A DNA stretch of 64,000 nucleotides from Sciurus carolinensis (GCF_902686445.1 NC_062213.1:61074991-61138990), one strand, 5' to 3'; shown: positions 45,759-57,257, counted from the first letter of the stretch. The notes: generated by a model not told the origin, from the letters alone. Numbers and translations: made by a program.

Positions 45759-45764
45759 CTGCCA
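45759..45764 (+). repeat. Right TSD of nested antisense LTR
   Basis: CTGCCA, partner of 45002-45007. Confidence 0.85.
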
Positions 45765-45910
45765 CAATGTGCTGCTTCATCTCAGGCCCAGAGCTATGGG
45801 GTCAGCTGACCATGGACTAAACCTCTGAACCCATGAACCAAAATAAACTTTTCCTCCACATTTTAAATGTCCAGTATATTGGTCAGAGAGACACAAAGTT
45901 GACTAAAACA

Positions 45911-46672
45911 TATCTCATATTGTGCATCTTTAAAAAACAAATAAGATAATTTGCTAAAAAGGAACCCAAACTATTGGGTAAATGATTTTCATTCCTCTCC
46001 ACTTAACACAATAATATAGAAGCACTCTAAGATGCACAGAATTCTTGACTCTCCTGAACATAAAGCCAGTGAGCGGAGTGGGCACTTTCCATTCCAGAGG
46101 CCTTTGCCACTCAGGACTTCAGACTGAATGCAGCTCTGCTCCCTCCCGCTGCCCCAAGAAGGTAAAGTTTAGAATAAAGTTTAGCCATCCGGGTCTTTGC
46201 ATTTAAAAAGTAAAAAGTCTTTTCAGAGGTTTACAAGAAATATGATTCTATAATTTTAAAAGTACATTTGTCTTAAATTATGTCATCCAATCAATTAATT
46301 TGTGTAATGGCCTGAAGTAGGCTCTGGGGATACATTACTGTCTTAATTTGGGTGACCCCAGAAGCAGACCCTTTATCTTAACAAAGGTTCTTATCTGATA
46401 GTTTGATTGAAAAGAGGAAAGTGAGAGAAGAAGGCAGAAAATGAAAGCAAACCAGCTACTAGGATATATAACTGGAACTTAGTACCACAAGGACCTCCTG
46501 GAAAAAGTGCACCACGTGGTTATACCATCTAAGGGGCAAGGGAGTTGGGAAATTCACACACCAACTATTGTTTTCTTTGATTAAGTGGTTCTGGGCAATA
46601 CAGAGTGGTGTTAATTACCCAGGATAAGCAAAGTGGTTTTCCTTAAACTAAAGTTCTTAGGCAAAGAGATCA
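45911..46672. other. No recognisable feature
   Basis: Nothing identified between the two MaLR LTRs. It does not look like MaLR internal sequence. Confidence 0.5.
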
Positions 46673-46677
46673 AGGTC

Positions 46678-47129
46678 TGTTGTGGTTTGGATATGAAATG
46701 CGCCTCCAAAGACTCATGTTTTGAAAGTTTATTCCCCAATAATCAAAGTTCAGAGGTGGGTTTTGGGAAGTTATTGGGTCATGAGGGCTCTGACCCAGCT
46801 TTGACCCAGCTTTAATAATTTGATGGCATTATGAAAAAGTGGAGGAAAGTTTAGGAGGTCTCGTCTAGTTGAAGGAAGTAGTCGCTGGAGGTGTGACCTG
46901 AAAGGGTATTTCATATCCCTGGCTCCTTGACTTCATTCTCTCAGCTTTCTGGCTGTCATGAGCTGAGCAGCTCTCCTCCACCACACCCTCTGCCTCGATG
47001 CTCTGCCTCACTTCAGGCCCAGAGCGATGGAGCTGGCTGACTTTGGACTGAGACCTCTGAAACCAAACCTTTCCTCCTCCAAGTTGTTTGTGTCCGATAT
47101 TTTGATCACAGTGGTAGAAAACTAAGTCA
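46678..47129 (+). mobile_element. MaLR LTR, complete, with 5-bp TSD
   Basis: A 452-bp LTR, TGTTGTGGTTTGGATATG...AAACTAAGTCA, flanked by AGGTC at 46673-46677 and 47130-47134. The 5-bp TSD is as expected for ERVL/MaLR. It contains a tandem CCCAGCTTTGA duplication near 46794-46810. The usual polyadenylation-signal position near the 3' end is lost (AAACCAAACC). Confidence 0.9.
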
Positions 47130-47134
47130 AGGTC

Positions 47135-48207
47135 ATCTAAGGATCCCTGAAGTAGTAAACCCCCTGAGATGCCAATAGAACAGTAACACTCCTAAGTAAA
47201 TCAAAGTCTGACACTACCACAGCCTATGGTTAGTAACACAAACTTAGAAAATACACACAACACAACGCATATAATGATACATGTATAAGTATACTTGGAA
47301 CTTAAATTTTCTGCAAACTTTTCAGTGTTGATATTCTGTATTCATTTAAAAAGAATCACCCTGAAATCATAGCTAGCATTGCTTGAGTGTTTACTATTTA
47401 TCAAGCAAGTAACTCAATCCTAGACATCTTCTCTGAAGTGCTTAATTCATAGGATATTTTTCTTTCTTTCTATTATTAATATTTTTTATTCCTTGCCTAT
47501 TTCTAATTATGTCACTTTGTTGTATTTTATGTACCATCAAAACTCCTCTTCTGGAACAAACAGAAAAGGATTGTACAAGTGAACACATGAGAGAGTGGAG
47601 GAGAAGGCAGAAGAAAGAGATCATATGAAGAATAAAATGTATCTTTTTATTTAATGCAGTGACCCTTTGAGAAGCAAAATGGTTTTGATAAGCCCGGAAT
47701 TTTCTTTCCACTTACCTTATATGTGACTTCCTGAATTAGTAAAGAGATACTGGAGGATTCTTCTTGCAGGGAAATATTTGCTCTCTCTCAGAGGGTGTCT
47801 CCTGAATAAGTAAAGAAAAGATAGATGACCTTTCTAAGGAACTGATAAGAACGTTCATACTAGGTAGAAAAGATTTTAGATAACTTCATAGAGCTGATCT
47901 AATGAACAAGTATCCCGGGTAATCAATCTAAAATGCTCTGGTTGGAGTATTATGTAAAGAGAAGAGTGCTTTGAGGAGTGTTGAAAAATGACCTCATGGA
48001 CTCAGAAGGCATGATGATTGAAATAATAACAGACAAACTTTGGATGAAGAGCCATATTCTCTTCCCAGAACCATCTTGATATACTTGGATATCTGTGGGA
48101 GTTCTAAATGGTTATGAAGTTTCTAAATATTAAAAAAAAAAATGCAAGACTGATTCTAAGCATGTGCCATTTGTCAACAGTGATATAATTTTTCACAACA
48201 GTTCATG
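47135..48207. other. No confident feature; possible MIR scrap at 47370-47455
   Basis: TGAGTGTTTACTATTTATCAAG...CTTAATTCATAGG is reminiscent of an antisense MIR but short. The rest is unrecognised. Confidence 0.35.
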
Positions 48208-48465
48208 GGCTGTTAGACAACAGTGATTACAAAGAGGCAGAAATGCAGAGTGAAAACAGCATCCGAGTTCAGTTAAAACACAGGATCAAAAGCCAGCACT
48301 ACCACCTACCACTGGATAGATGACCTGATACAAGTCATGTAACCTTTCTAAGCCTCATTTGGCATCCCAAATTGGTCTACTAATAATACATAGGCGTGGC
48401 AGGTGTTAGTAACATAGGATGGCCACAGAAATCAAATGAGATATAGAGTACAAACGTAGTACAAT
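48208..48465 (+). mobile_element. MIR SINE
   Basis: AAAAGCCAGCACTACCACCT, GATGACCTGATACAAGTCATG, ACCTTTCTAAGCCTCATTTGG and AATGAGATATAGAGTACAA follow the MIR consensus. Confidence 0.8.
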
Positions 48466-48654
48466 AATGATTCTTAATATATTTCCCACAGAGAAATTAA
48501 CCACTACAAAGATTCTGTGTTTTGTGTCCTAACATCATTATCTGATAATGTATTAAAATCTTAGATTATAATATGTCTCTTTTTAACATTCTTATCTCAA
48601 TTCTATTTCTATCAAAACTATACAGTTTTCATAAATAAAAATAGATTCACAAAC

Positions 48655-48795
48655 ATTACTACCCTGTGTGCACATATGATTATATGACCTGTGTGATTCT
48701 ACATCATGTACAACCATAAGAATAAGAAGTTATACTACATTTACATATGGTGTGTCAAAATGCATTCTACTATCATGTATAACTAATTAGAACAA
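48655..48795 (+). mobile_element. L1 3'UTR terminal fragment
   Basis: ACATTACTACCCTGTGTGCA, GTGTGATTCTACATCATGTAC, AAGAATAAGAAGTTATACTAC and ATGTATAACTAATTAGAAC match the 3' end of the twin-primed L1 at 42200-42335. Severely 5'-truncated. Confidence 0.75.
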
Positions 48796-49188
48796 ATTTT
48801 TTAAAAAATTTTTAAATAGATTCAATGGTAGTAGTCTCTTTCACCACTGAAATGCCCTGTGTGTTGTAATATCCTGGTCTTAGTAAGAGAGAATTGTTAC
48901 CTGAAAAGCATCTTATGTGGGAAGAGATATTTTCCTGCCTACTGGCTGTACATAAGAAACAGAAGTGCACCTGGTTTGAGTCAACTTTTTAAATCAAACA
49001 AGTTGTATGAGCTCTAACTCTCCCTCACCCTGAGGTGTCATTCTAGTGTAAGGCAGATGCCTGGCATGGCATGGCATAGCCTTATAAAGACCCAAAGCCC
49101 CTGTGATTTCCAATGCCCAGCTGGACTGTGTGTTCCAGGACAATACATCACTGGGTGTATGTAGGTTTCCATTAAAAAGCAATTCATC
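48796..49188. other. No recognisable feature
   Basis: Nothing identified. Confidence 0.5.
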
Positions 49189-49530
49189 ATATCATAAAGG
49201 CATAGAGAAGATCAGTGGGGTAGAAGAGGAAAATCAGGAGGCAAGAGGAGGGATGGAAAAGAGGAGGAAATGCAGGACAAATTTAACAAAATCACCCTAT
49301 GTACATTTATAAATACACTATGGTGAATCTCACCTCTATATATATGTATGAAGCACTAATTATTCATAACTAAATAAATAAATGAAATAAACATAGAGTG
49401 GAGGGAGGAAAGGCAGGAATGCAGGGTCACTGGGGACTGAAATGGAGTAAATCAAATTCCATGTATGTATGACTTTGTCAAAATGAACCCAACTATTATG
49501 TATAACTATCATGCTCTAATTTTAGCAAAA
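49189..49530 (+). mobile_element. L1 3'UTR fragments, two tandem pieces
   Basis: Two partial L1 3' ends follow each other: one with G/A-rich sequence, CACCCTATGTACATTTATAA and an AAATAAATAAATG tail (to about 49390), the second with GTGGAGGGAGGAAAGGCAGG, ATGTATGACTTTGTCAAAATG and TTATGTATAACTATCATGC. Both resemble the 3'UTR subfamily at 42100-42330. Confidence 0.6.
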
Positions 49531-50446
49531 AGCTATCCATCGGGTTAATATCCTTTTAGATACATGTATGCACCATTTCTCCAAGGTCAAGTTATTTCAG
49601 TTTGAATTCATCATATGTTAAGTCAGTCCTAATAACCAAGGCTCTGTGCATATGTCTTCTGGCTTCCTACTTAACTTGTTAAAATTCATCCACAGTCCTC
49701 TATGTTTGGCCTGCAATCCTAGTGCAGTCTGAGTTGGTTTTAAAAAGTTATTGATTACTTTACCTTTAAAATAGTAATGTGGGATCAGAGAAACAGGAAA
49801 ATTTCCCACACCATGATGATTACATAAAATAAGATAGCAAGCGGGAGAAGGCAGCTCCAAGTCTATTCATTCATCATTGACTAATAAAGTTTTAATAATG
49901 GGTTTGCTGAAATAAATCCAATTGTCAGGTGCCAGATCAGTTCTGCTATTGATATACTGCTGAGACAGTCAGCTCTGCCGAGTTCTGTTATCTTTGGCAG
50001 CAGGTGAGGTATTCTTACATCAGCACGCTGTGTGGAAGAAGCTAGAAATGGAAAGCAAATAAATTAATTCAGTAATTGCATCAAAATAAATCTTGGTCTT
50101 CAAACATTTAGTTTGATATTTTTAAGAGCATATTCAACAAAATAAGTCCAATGAATATGTAAAGAGAATACTTGAGTCAGTGGCAACAAACTCACTCTTC
50201 TCCATAACAGACATTAGAAACCACATCCATACCTATTTCTTTATAGTCCAGGAAATGTCATTCTTATGCCCAAGTATGGTTAAAAAGTGACATTAAAAAT
50301 GAATTGATACAGGAAATTTATCGAATGCCAGAGCATGGGGGTAGAGTGAGGGCAAGAGACAGGGACTCCGAGAAAATTTATTCCTCAAGAGGCTGACAAA
50401 ATCCAACAGTGATTGACATGTGTACATTTCACAGATAGTCTAAGAG
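49531..50446. other. No recognisable feature
   Basis: No repeat or coding signal recognised up to the L1-D target site. Confidence 0.5.
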
Positions 50447-50463
50447 TTCAAAGCAATTTCTTT
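50447..50463 (+). repeat. Left TSD of L1-D
   Basis: TTCAAAGCAATTTCTTT, exactly repeated at 52634-52650. Confidence 0.95.
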
Positions 50464-50471
50464 TTTTTTTT

Positions 50472-50490
50472 CCCACAGTATCAGAATTTA
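50472..50490 (-). other. Probable short 3' transduction in L1-D
   Basis: On the L1 strand, TAAATTCTGATACTGTGGG lies between two A-rich tails, both inside the TSDs. Extra unique sequence between two poly-A tracts is the mark of read-through past the source L1's own polyadenylation signal. Confidence 0.75.
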
Positions 50491-50900
50491 TTTTTTTTCT
50501 TTTTTTTTTATTGTAAACAAATGGGATACATGCTGTTTCTCTGTCTGTACATGGCGCAAAGGCATACCATTTGTGTAATCATAAATTTACACAGGGCAAT
50601 GTTGTTTGATTCATTCTGCCATTTTTTCCCTTCCCCCCCACCCCTACCACCCCTCCCCTCCATCTATACAGTCCTTCCTTCCTCCATTCCTGCCCCCCTC
50701 CCTAAACCCAACTCCAACCCCAACACTAAACCTTCCCACCCCCCATTATGTGTCATCATCCACTTATTAGCGATATCATTCTTCCTTTGGTTTTTTGAGA
50801 TTGGCTTATCTCACTTAGCATGATATTCTCCAGTTTCATCCATTTGCCTGCAAATGCCATAATTTTATCATTCTTTATGGCTGAGTAATATTCCATTGTA

Positions 50901-52633
50901 TATATATACCACATTTTCTTTATCCATTCATCAACTGAAGGACATCTAGGTTAGTTCCACAATCTGGCTATTGTGAACTGAGCAGCTATGAACATTGATG
51001 TGGCTGTATCTCTGTAATATGCTGATTTTAAGTCCTTTGGGTATAGGCCAAGGAGTGGGATAGCTGGGTCAAATGGTGGTTCCATTCCAAGTTTTCTAAG
51101 GAATCTCCACACTGCTTTCCAGAGTGGCTGCACTAATTTGCAGCCCCACCAGCAATGTAAGAGTGTACCTTTCTCCCCACATCCTCGCCAACACCTGTTG
51201 TTGCTTGTGTTCTTGATAATCGCCATTCTAATTGGGGTGAGATGGAATCTTAGGGTGGTTTTGATTTGCATTTCTCTTATTACTAGAGATGTTGAACATT
51301 TTTCCATATGTTTGTTGATTGCTTGTATATCTTCTTCTGTGAAGCGTCTATTCATTTCTTTAGCCCATTTGTCAATTGGATTATTTACATTCTTGGTGTA
51401 GAGTTTTTTGAGTTCTTTATAGATTCTGGAGATTAGCGCTCTATCTGAAGTATGATTGGCAAAGATTTTCTCCCACTCTATAGGCTCTTTCTTCGCATTG
51501 CTCATAGTTTCCTTTGCTGAGAGAAAGCTTTTTAGTTTGAATCTATCCCAGTTATTAATTCTTGCTTTTATTTCTTGTGCTATTGGAGTCCTGTTGAGGA
51601 AGTCTGGTCCTAAGCCGACATGTTGAAGCTCTGGACCTACTTTTTCTTCTATAAGATGCAAGGTCTCTGGTCTGATTCCGAGATCCTTAATCCATTTTGA
51701 GTTTAGTTTCGTGCATGGTGAGAGATATGGGTTTAATTTCATTCTGTTGCATATGGATTTCCCATTCTCCCAGCACCATTTGTTGAAGAGGCTATCTTTT
51801 CTCCATTGCATATTTTTGGCCCCTTTGTCTAGTATGAGAAAATTGTATTTATTTGGGTTTGTGTCCGTGTCCTCTATTCTGTACCATTGATCTACCTGTG
51901 TATTTTGGTACCAATACCATGCCATTTTTGTTACTATTGCTTTGTAGTAGAGTTGAAGATCTGGTATTGCGATACCCCCTGCTTCACTCTTTCTGCTAAG
52001 GATTGCTTTAGCTATTCTGGGTTTTTTATTCTTCCAGATGAATTTCATAATTGCTTGCTCTATTTCTGTAAGGTACATCATTGGGATTTTAATTGGAATT
52101 GCATTGAATCTGTATAGCACTTTTGGTAGTATAACCATTTTGACAATATTAATTCTTCCTATCCAAGAGCATGGGAGATCTTTCCATCTTCTAAGATTTT
52201 CTTTAATTTCTTTCTTTAGTGTTCTGTAGTTCTCATTGTAGAGGTCTTTCACCTCTTTTGTGAGATTGATTCCCAAGTATTTTATTTTTTTCGATGCTAT
52301 TGTGAATGGGGTAGTTTTCCTAATTTCTCTTTCTGAAGATTCATTGCTTATGTATAAAAATGCCTTAGATTTATGTGCATTGATCTTATATCCCGCTACT
52401 TACTGAATTCACTTATGAGATCTAAAAGTTTTCTGGTGGAATTTCCTGGTTCCTCTAAGTATACAATCATATCATCAGCAAATAGGGATAGTTTGAGTTC
52501 TTCTTTTCCTATTCGTATCCCTTTAATTTCTTTGGTCTGTCTAATTGCTCTGGCTAGAGTTTCAAGGACGATATTGAATAGAAGTGGTGAAAGAGGGCAT
52601 CCTGCCTTGTTCCAGTTTTTGGAGGGAACGCTT
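50901..52633 (-). pseudogene. L1-D ORF2 C-terminal part
   Basis: Two open blocks. The RT block (52632-52396) contains [10 protein letters not shown] and FADD (52482-52471), and a 441-codon block runs 52276-50951. A 1-bp loss near 52405 (CAGTAAGTAGCGGG) separates them. The second block covers the RT thumb, the post-RT domain and the Cys/His motif ([18 protein letters not shown]). It ends early because CAA became TAA in the WNQPRCP motif, about 25-30 codons before the family stop. The N-terminal half is absent through 5' truncation, so it cannot act. Confidence 0.92.
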
Positions 52634-52650
52634 TTCAAAGCAATTTCTTT
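52634..52650 (+). repeat. Right TSD of L1-D
   Basis: TTCAAAGCAATTTCTTT, partner of 50447-50463. Confidence 0.95.
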
Positions 52651-53054
52651 ACCATAAACTTTTAGAGGAAAAGGCAAAATCTCTTCCAATTATTAACTTC
52701 TCAAAACGCTTGAGTAGAGGAATGAATTTAAGAATGAGTTATTCTAGTAATTTTTAAATTGACAATCAGATTTTTTAACTTACCTTATTTGTCTATGAAT
52801 TCCAATAGTAGGACATGATTTATGAAGAAATGAAACAACCCAAGACTTTGTATATTGCTATAATATTCCAGCACAAAAGCAAAAGAGAAAACCAGAAATA
52901 TAGAAAAAGAATGGAAATTGTAAATGGTATAATAATGTTTGTTATGCTTACAGTATATGTATATATTATACATAAATGATAGAGTTACATAGAAAAACGT
53001 AAAGAGAATATATTGATAGATATTGGGGAGAAATGAAGTAAATTGATACTCTTT
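52651..53054. other. No recognisable feature
   Basis: AT-rich; the 127-aa minus-strand frame at 52785-53168 has no known motif and overlaps an L1 tail. Confidence 0.5.
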
Positions 53055-53163
53055 TGTTGTTGTTCTAGTTATACATGACAGTAGAATGCATTTTGACACA
53101 TTATTCATAGATGGAGGATAACTTCTCACTCTTCTGGTTGTACATGATATAGAGTGACACCAG
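53055..53163 (-). mobile_element. L1 3'UTR terminal fragment, antisense
   Basis: TAGTTATACATGACAGTAGAATGCATTTTGACACAT followed by TTGTACATGATATAGAGTG is the reverse complement of the L1 3' end at 48680-48790. Confidence 0.75.
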
Positions 53164-54124
53164 GACAATTGGATTTTAGTACCTGTCTTAATATCTTATC
53201 AATAAAATTGCTAGAAAGTGCCAGAAATGGAGTTGGACACTGGAGAAACTACAACAAGAGCAGTAGGTTACAGAGGAGTATTCTCGGCAGGGGAGTTGGG
53301 AAAGGGACAGCTTAAGTGTGGCATGACCCATTCACCAGTTTATTGAGTTTAGATGTGGTCTCTGGAGTACAAATTTCCACCCTCATCTGAAGCCCCAGTG
53401 TTTGGATTAGGATATACCTTCTTAGTATCATCCCAGGCAAGCATGTCTTTCAATAATGTCTCCCAACAGGGTGGATGCAATGCCCCTCAGTGCACCTCGA
53501 AGCTCAATCCAGAGCTGATCATTAGATCCCAAGAATAAGTTTGTTAGCAAATCTAAAATAGATTCTCTGTCCTAAATGATCAGTTTTACCACTGTCCCCC
53601 TTGAATACCCTAGAAAATCTTTTATGCCTATATTACTTTCTCAGCCCTACTAGAAAGAAAAAAGGACTAAGAAAACGCATGGACTCACTTGTGGCTTCAA
53701 CCACTCAGATCCAGTTCTGCCAAGCCTATCACTGTCCCCAGGTATTGAACATTTGGATTGCCCTCTTTTCTCATTTATAATAAGCCGGCAGCTATCTACA
53801 GAGATCTAGTCATTATCAGATAAAGGAAGACTCACCCACAATTGCCTGCCTGGAGAGAGAACTCCTTATCCCTTTAAAAGAGGCAGTATATTCTTGCTTC
53901 ATAGAAGTCGAAATGAAAGGGGGAAAGACTAAGAATTAAGATTTTAGGAAAATAAGAACCTACCTAAGAACCTATCACACACTCTTGAGTATGCACTCAT
54001 CTTCCATAAGGTATGTTTTCTCTGGAATGATTTCCTTCATTTTCATTGCTACATATCAATATTACTACTCTAGGCCAACTGACTGATATTTTATTTGGGG
54101 GGAGTAGTCTGTTTTGATACTTAA
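53164..54124. other. No recognisable feature
   Basis: Mixed-composition DNA; 61- and 68-aa frames only. Confidence 0.5.
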
Positions 54125-54385
54125 TATTTACAATAGCTAACATTAATTGAGGTCTAACCATGTGCCAGACACTGTACAATGTTCTTTTAAATATACATCT
54201 CATTTGTAATCACGATGACTTTCTAAAGTATGTTCTATTGTTATCTTCATTTTATAGATGAGATGGAGGAGAAATAACTTGTGAGTTATCACACAGTTAG
54301 TTAGTGAGATAGAATAATTTAAGCCAGTTCTATCTGATCTCAAAGCCCATTCAAGTTGACTCCATCCTTACTGCTACATTTCACA
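54125..54385 (-). mobile_element. MIR SINE, antisense, nearly full length
   Basis: TTGAGGTCTAACCATGTGCC, AGACACTGTACAATGTTCTTT, TCTTCATTTTATAGATGAG, TTATCACACAGTTAGTTAGTG and CCTTACTGCTAC follow an antisense MIR across about 260 bp. Confidence 0.88.
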
Positions 54386-54774
54386 ATGAAAAGCATTGAG
54401 TATAAATAAAAGATACATTTTGCACCTAAATTTTAGCATTTATTGAAGGTCAATTTAGGTAAGATTAGAAACTGCAGTGGGCAGAAAGAGAAAAATATGT
54501 TAATTCCAAGCAGGGAACCCCACGTGGTCTTCTTAGTTGTAAAGTACTATCTTGTGGTTATTACCCTTCAGGTAATAATTCTGCGTACAGTCAATTCCAT
54601 GACAAAACCACTACAGTCTGCAAGAAGTAGAGAAGCCCTTCACACTTACTGTGCTTTAACTTCAAGAGTACAACCAATTCCCTGTACTGTTTTGTTTTGT
54701 TTTGAGGACCTTTGACCTCTTTGTGTGAAAACCAAGTCATCAAAAGCAGAAATTCTAGCATCATCTGATCAGTC
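54386..54774. other. No recognisable feature
   Basis: Nothing identified; a 90-aa frame at 54443-54715 has no motif. Confidence 0.5.
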
Positions 54775-54890
54775 ACTAATTTATTCATTTATTCATGGAG
54801 TGAATTGTACAAAGCACTGAAGATAAAATAGTACTTAAACAAAATTATTCCGACCTAGAATTTTCCTTCTTGAAGGAGAGTTAGAATGTA
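54775..54890 (-). mobile_element. Probable L2 3' end, antisense
   Basis: ATTTATTCATTTATTCATGG, ACAAAGCACTGAAGATAAAA and GAAGGAGAGTTAGAATGTAAAG resemble the common antisense L2 tail. Confidence 0.5.
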
Positions 54891-56433
54891 AAGGAAATGC
54901 TTGCCTCCGTGTGCGAGTAAGAAAAACAAAGGCAAGAATGTAGAGTGGTCACCTGCAGTTGCATGGTGAAACATGGCTGTAGGCCACGTGGAATACATCA
55001 TTGCATTTTCATTTCTACTCTTCCTTTTATTGACCCAGAAAAGGAAAATATTGCTCATACCAGATGTTTTTAATCAGGCAACGAATTCCTGTCCATTTGG
55101 TCCTTTGACTAGAGGTAAGTCCTGTGACAACACTATTAGTCCATGTAATGTAACTGAGTCCAGTAGGAGGGCAGAATCCAAGCTTGAGGCTTGCTACCAT
55201 GGATTTTCACTTCAGAGGACAAGTGGCCATCTTCCACTATCACCCTTGAGTCAGATTTCCAAAATTATCACCACTGCCACATATTCTCATCAGTGCTTAG
55301 GACACTACAACAGTTCCTATGGTCTGGTCAGAGTCCATACCTCCATCAAATGCCATACCTCAACCAAAAATGAATTTCCCCACTCCCTTCAAGTTGGTTT
55401 CCTCAGTGAGGCACAAAATTGCTGTGCATATTTCCCACCCTTATGATTCTTTCTGCTTTCTCCAGCACTTGGAATGCCAAGTGCCCCCTCTATCTATCCA
55501 GCCTTCAGATTCTTACCATATAAAGCCTATTCTAATGACCTAAACTACTCCCAAATTGTACAACATAACACTTTTTGCACTCTAGTACCAAGTTAAAAGT
55601 TTGATTGCACAGAATCTCATATTGCTCTCCAATCATTTTCATGTCTATGTCCAAATGGTGCCCCTATGGCAACAAGAACCATGCCTCATATATAAGGGCC
55701 CTAATTTATTACCCAACTGAGAGTAAAAAGAGGTATTAATAATTCCTGTTGGATCTCAAGTATAACCAAGGGGTGCCCCTGGCAAACCAAAACTCTTGGT
55801 CACCCTATATTATTTGTATGTGTCACTGTCCCCAGTATAGAACTCAGATGGCCAATAATTACTTATTGACTTACATTGCTACACTGTTCTCCAAAAGATA
55901 AGTCAAATTTTATCTATAGAACTTTGAAGTAAATAGTTGAATCACAAGAATTGCTGTCAGTTTTGTAAAACTGAACACATGCAGGAAAAACAAAATGAGA
56001 AATAATTTAAGCTGTGAAAGCCAAAAAGAAGGTACCATAAAGGACATTGCTTATTAGAGAGTTTTAACTGTAGTCTGAAAATAGTAGAACATTATTGATA
56101 ACTCTTAATGTAAGCGTTACAGAACTAAAGATTCCTTTACCTGGAGATGAGTGTAGGAAAAATATCTCCTCCCAAGAAAAAAACTAGAAGCAAGAATATG
56201 GATGTAGGATCAGATATTTCATAACATTACGCTCTGATAGATCTGGTTCTTATGGAATGGGAAAATCATATTTCCATCTCTTGATTTGGACTTATTTCAT
56301 GGTTAACTTTGTTTCCCATATAAGGCAAAAATTTCTTCCTTCTTTCATAAATACTTATCATAAGACTATTACAGAATCTAATATGTTTGATGTTGCTTAG
56401 TTGACATTCTTGTTTCCTTAGAATAAAAAATGT
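54891..56433. other. No recognised feature; one 157-aa open frame
   Basis: The frame 54973-55446 (+) begins with a hydrophobic stretch (IIAFSFLLFLLLTQKRK) followed by several cysteines. It has no family resemblance, and two other frames overlap it, so coding is doubtful. The rest is unrecognised. Confidence 0.45.
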
Positions 56434-56596
56434 GGGTTCCAACATGGCGGACTAGAGGGTGACTGTATCTCCCGTCACTCCAGAACCCAGGATTCAAGAA
56501 GGGGAGGCATTGAGAGACTCGGACCAACATAGAGCCGTGGGGTGAGTCTCTCCCACCGGGTGAAGCTCGGCCCAGGTGGCAGGCCTGGACAGGAGC

Positions 56597-57110
56597 GGCT
56601 TCTGGGACCAGGGCAGGGCAGCCAGACACTTCCCCAAGTAGCCCTGCTGCCTCCAGCAGCAGGCTCCATCCACAGCCAGCTTCTTGGAGCAGGCCGCCCA
56701 GTGAGAGCTTTTCTGCACAGAGCCAACCACAAGCTCCAGACCCAGTGGCAGGCCCCAGGCAACAGGTGGCTTCTGGGACCAAGGGAGGGCAGCCAGAGAC
56801 TTCCCCAAGCAGCCCTGCTCCCTCCCACGGCAGGCCCGGTCCACAGCCAGCTTCTTGGAGCAGGTCCGCCCAACGAGAGCTTTTCTGCACAGAGACAACC
56901 CCAAGCCCTGAACCCAGCAGCAGGCCACGGCATGCAGGTGGCTTCTGGGACCAAGTGGGACAGGGAGAGGCTTTCCCCTAGCAGCCTGGCTCCCTCAGGC
57001 AGGGGCAGGGGCTGTCTATAGCCAGCTTCTAGGAGAAGGACTGCCCAGTGAGAGGATTTCCACGCAGGACCAGCCCCCAGCCCTGGACCCAGTAGCGAGC
57101 TAGGGGCAGC
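56597..57110 (+). promoter_or_regulatory. L1-E 5'UTR with three ~172-bp tandem monomers
   Basis: GGCTTCTGGGACCA recurs at 56597, 56768 and 56940 (spacing 171 and 172 bp). Each unit also holds CAGCCAGCTTCTTGGAGCAGG (third unit CTAGGAGAAGG) and an AGAGCTTTTCTGCACAGA block (third unit GAGGATTTCCACGCAGGA). The third unit is the most diverged. Repeated GC-rich units upstream of ORF1 suggest a monomeric L1 promoter; activity is inferred. Frames are unusually open on both strands here, including a 223-codon antisense one (57146-56475). Confidence 0.85.
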
Positions 57111-57257
57111 TTTCTTCTGAAGCACTGCATTATCAAGTTCCTCCAAGACTTCAGGCTACTGAAGTCTGGGAGGTGATATACTGGAAATCTACAGGGACAC
57201 TATAAGCCAATAGAGGAAATATGCAATATCTCAGAGTCCCACTGATATCTGACCAAT

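Larger units (their letters stand above)
44663..45910 (+). mobile_element. MaLR LTR, split by an antisense LTR
   Basis: Left part 44663-45007 (TGTTATGGGCTGAATATGTG, CTCATGTGTGAG, a CT-rich tract at 44906-44957, CCCTTCTGCCA) and right part 45759-45910 (AGGCCCAGAGCTATGGGGTC, GAACCAAAATAAACTTTTCC, GTTGACTAAAACA). Together they make a normal MaLR LTR layout of about 0.5 kb. Confidence 0.85.
50464..52633 (-). mobile_element. L1-D, 5'-truncated antisense LINE-1
   Basis: A 2.17-kb L1 in antisense with an exact 17-bp TSD. It is 5'-truncated within RT (its 5' end is near the GTTCCAGTTTTTGG equivalent). On the element strand the order is RT end, post-RT, Cys-rich domain, 3'UTR, poly-A, about 19 bp of extra sequence, and a second poly-A. 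The 3'UTR G-rich tract (50701-50733) has degenerate CCCTAA-like units. The long exact TSD and long open ORF2 suggest it is among the younger insertions here. Confidence 0.95.

Noticed and set aside
56597..57110. CRISPR-like or satellite array
   Set aside because: Units of ~172 bp without unique spacers, located upstream of ORF1 in an L1; they are 5'UTR monomers.
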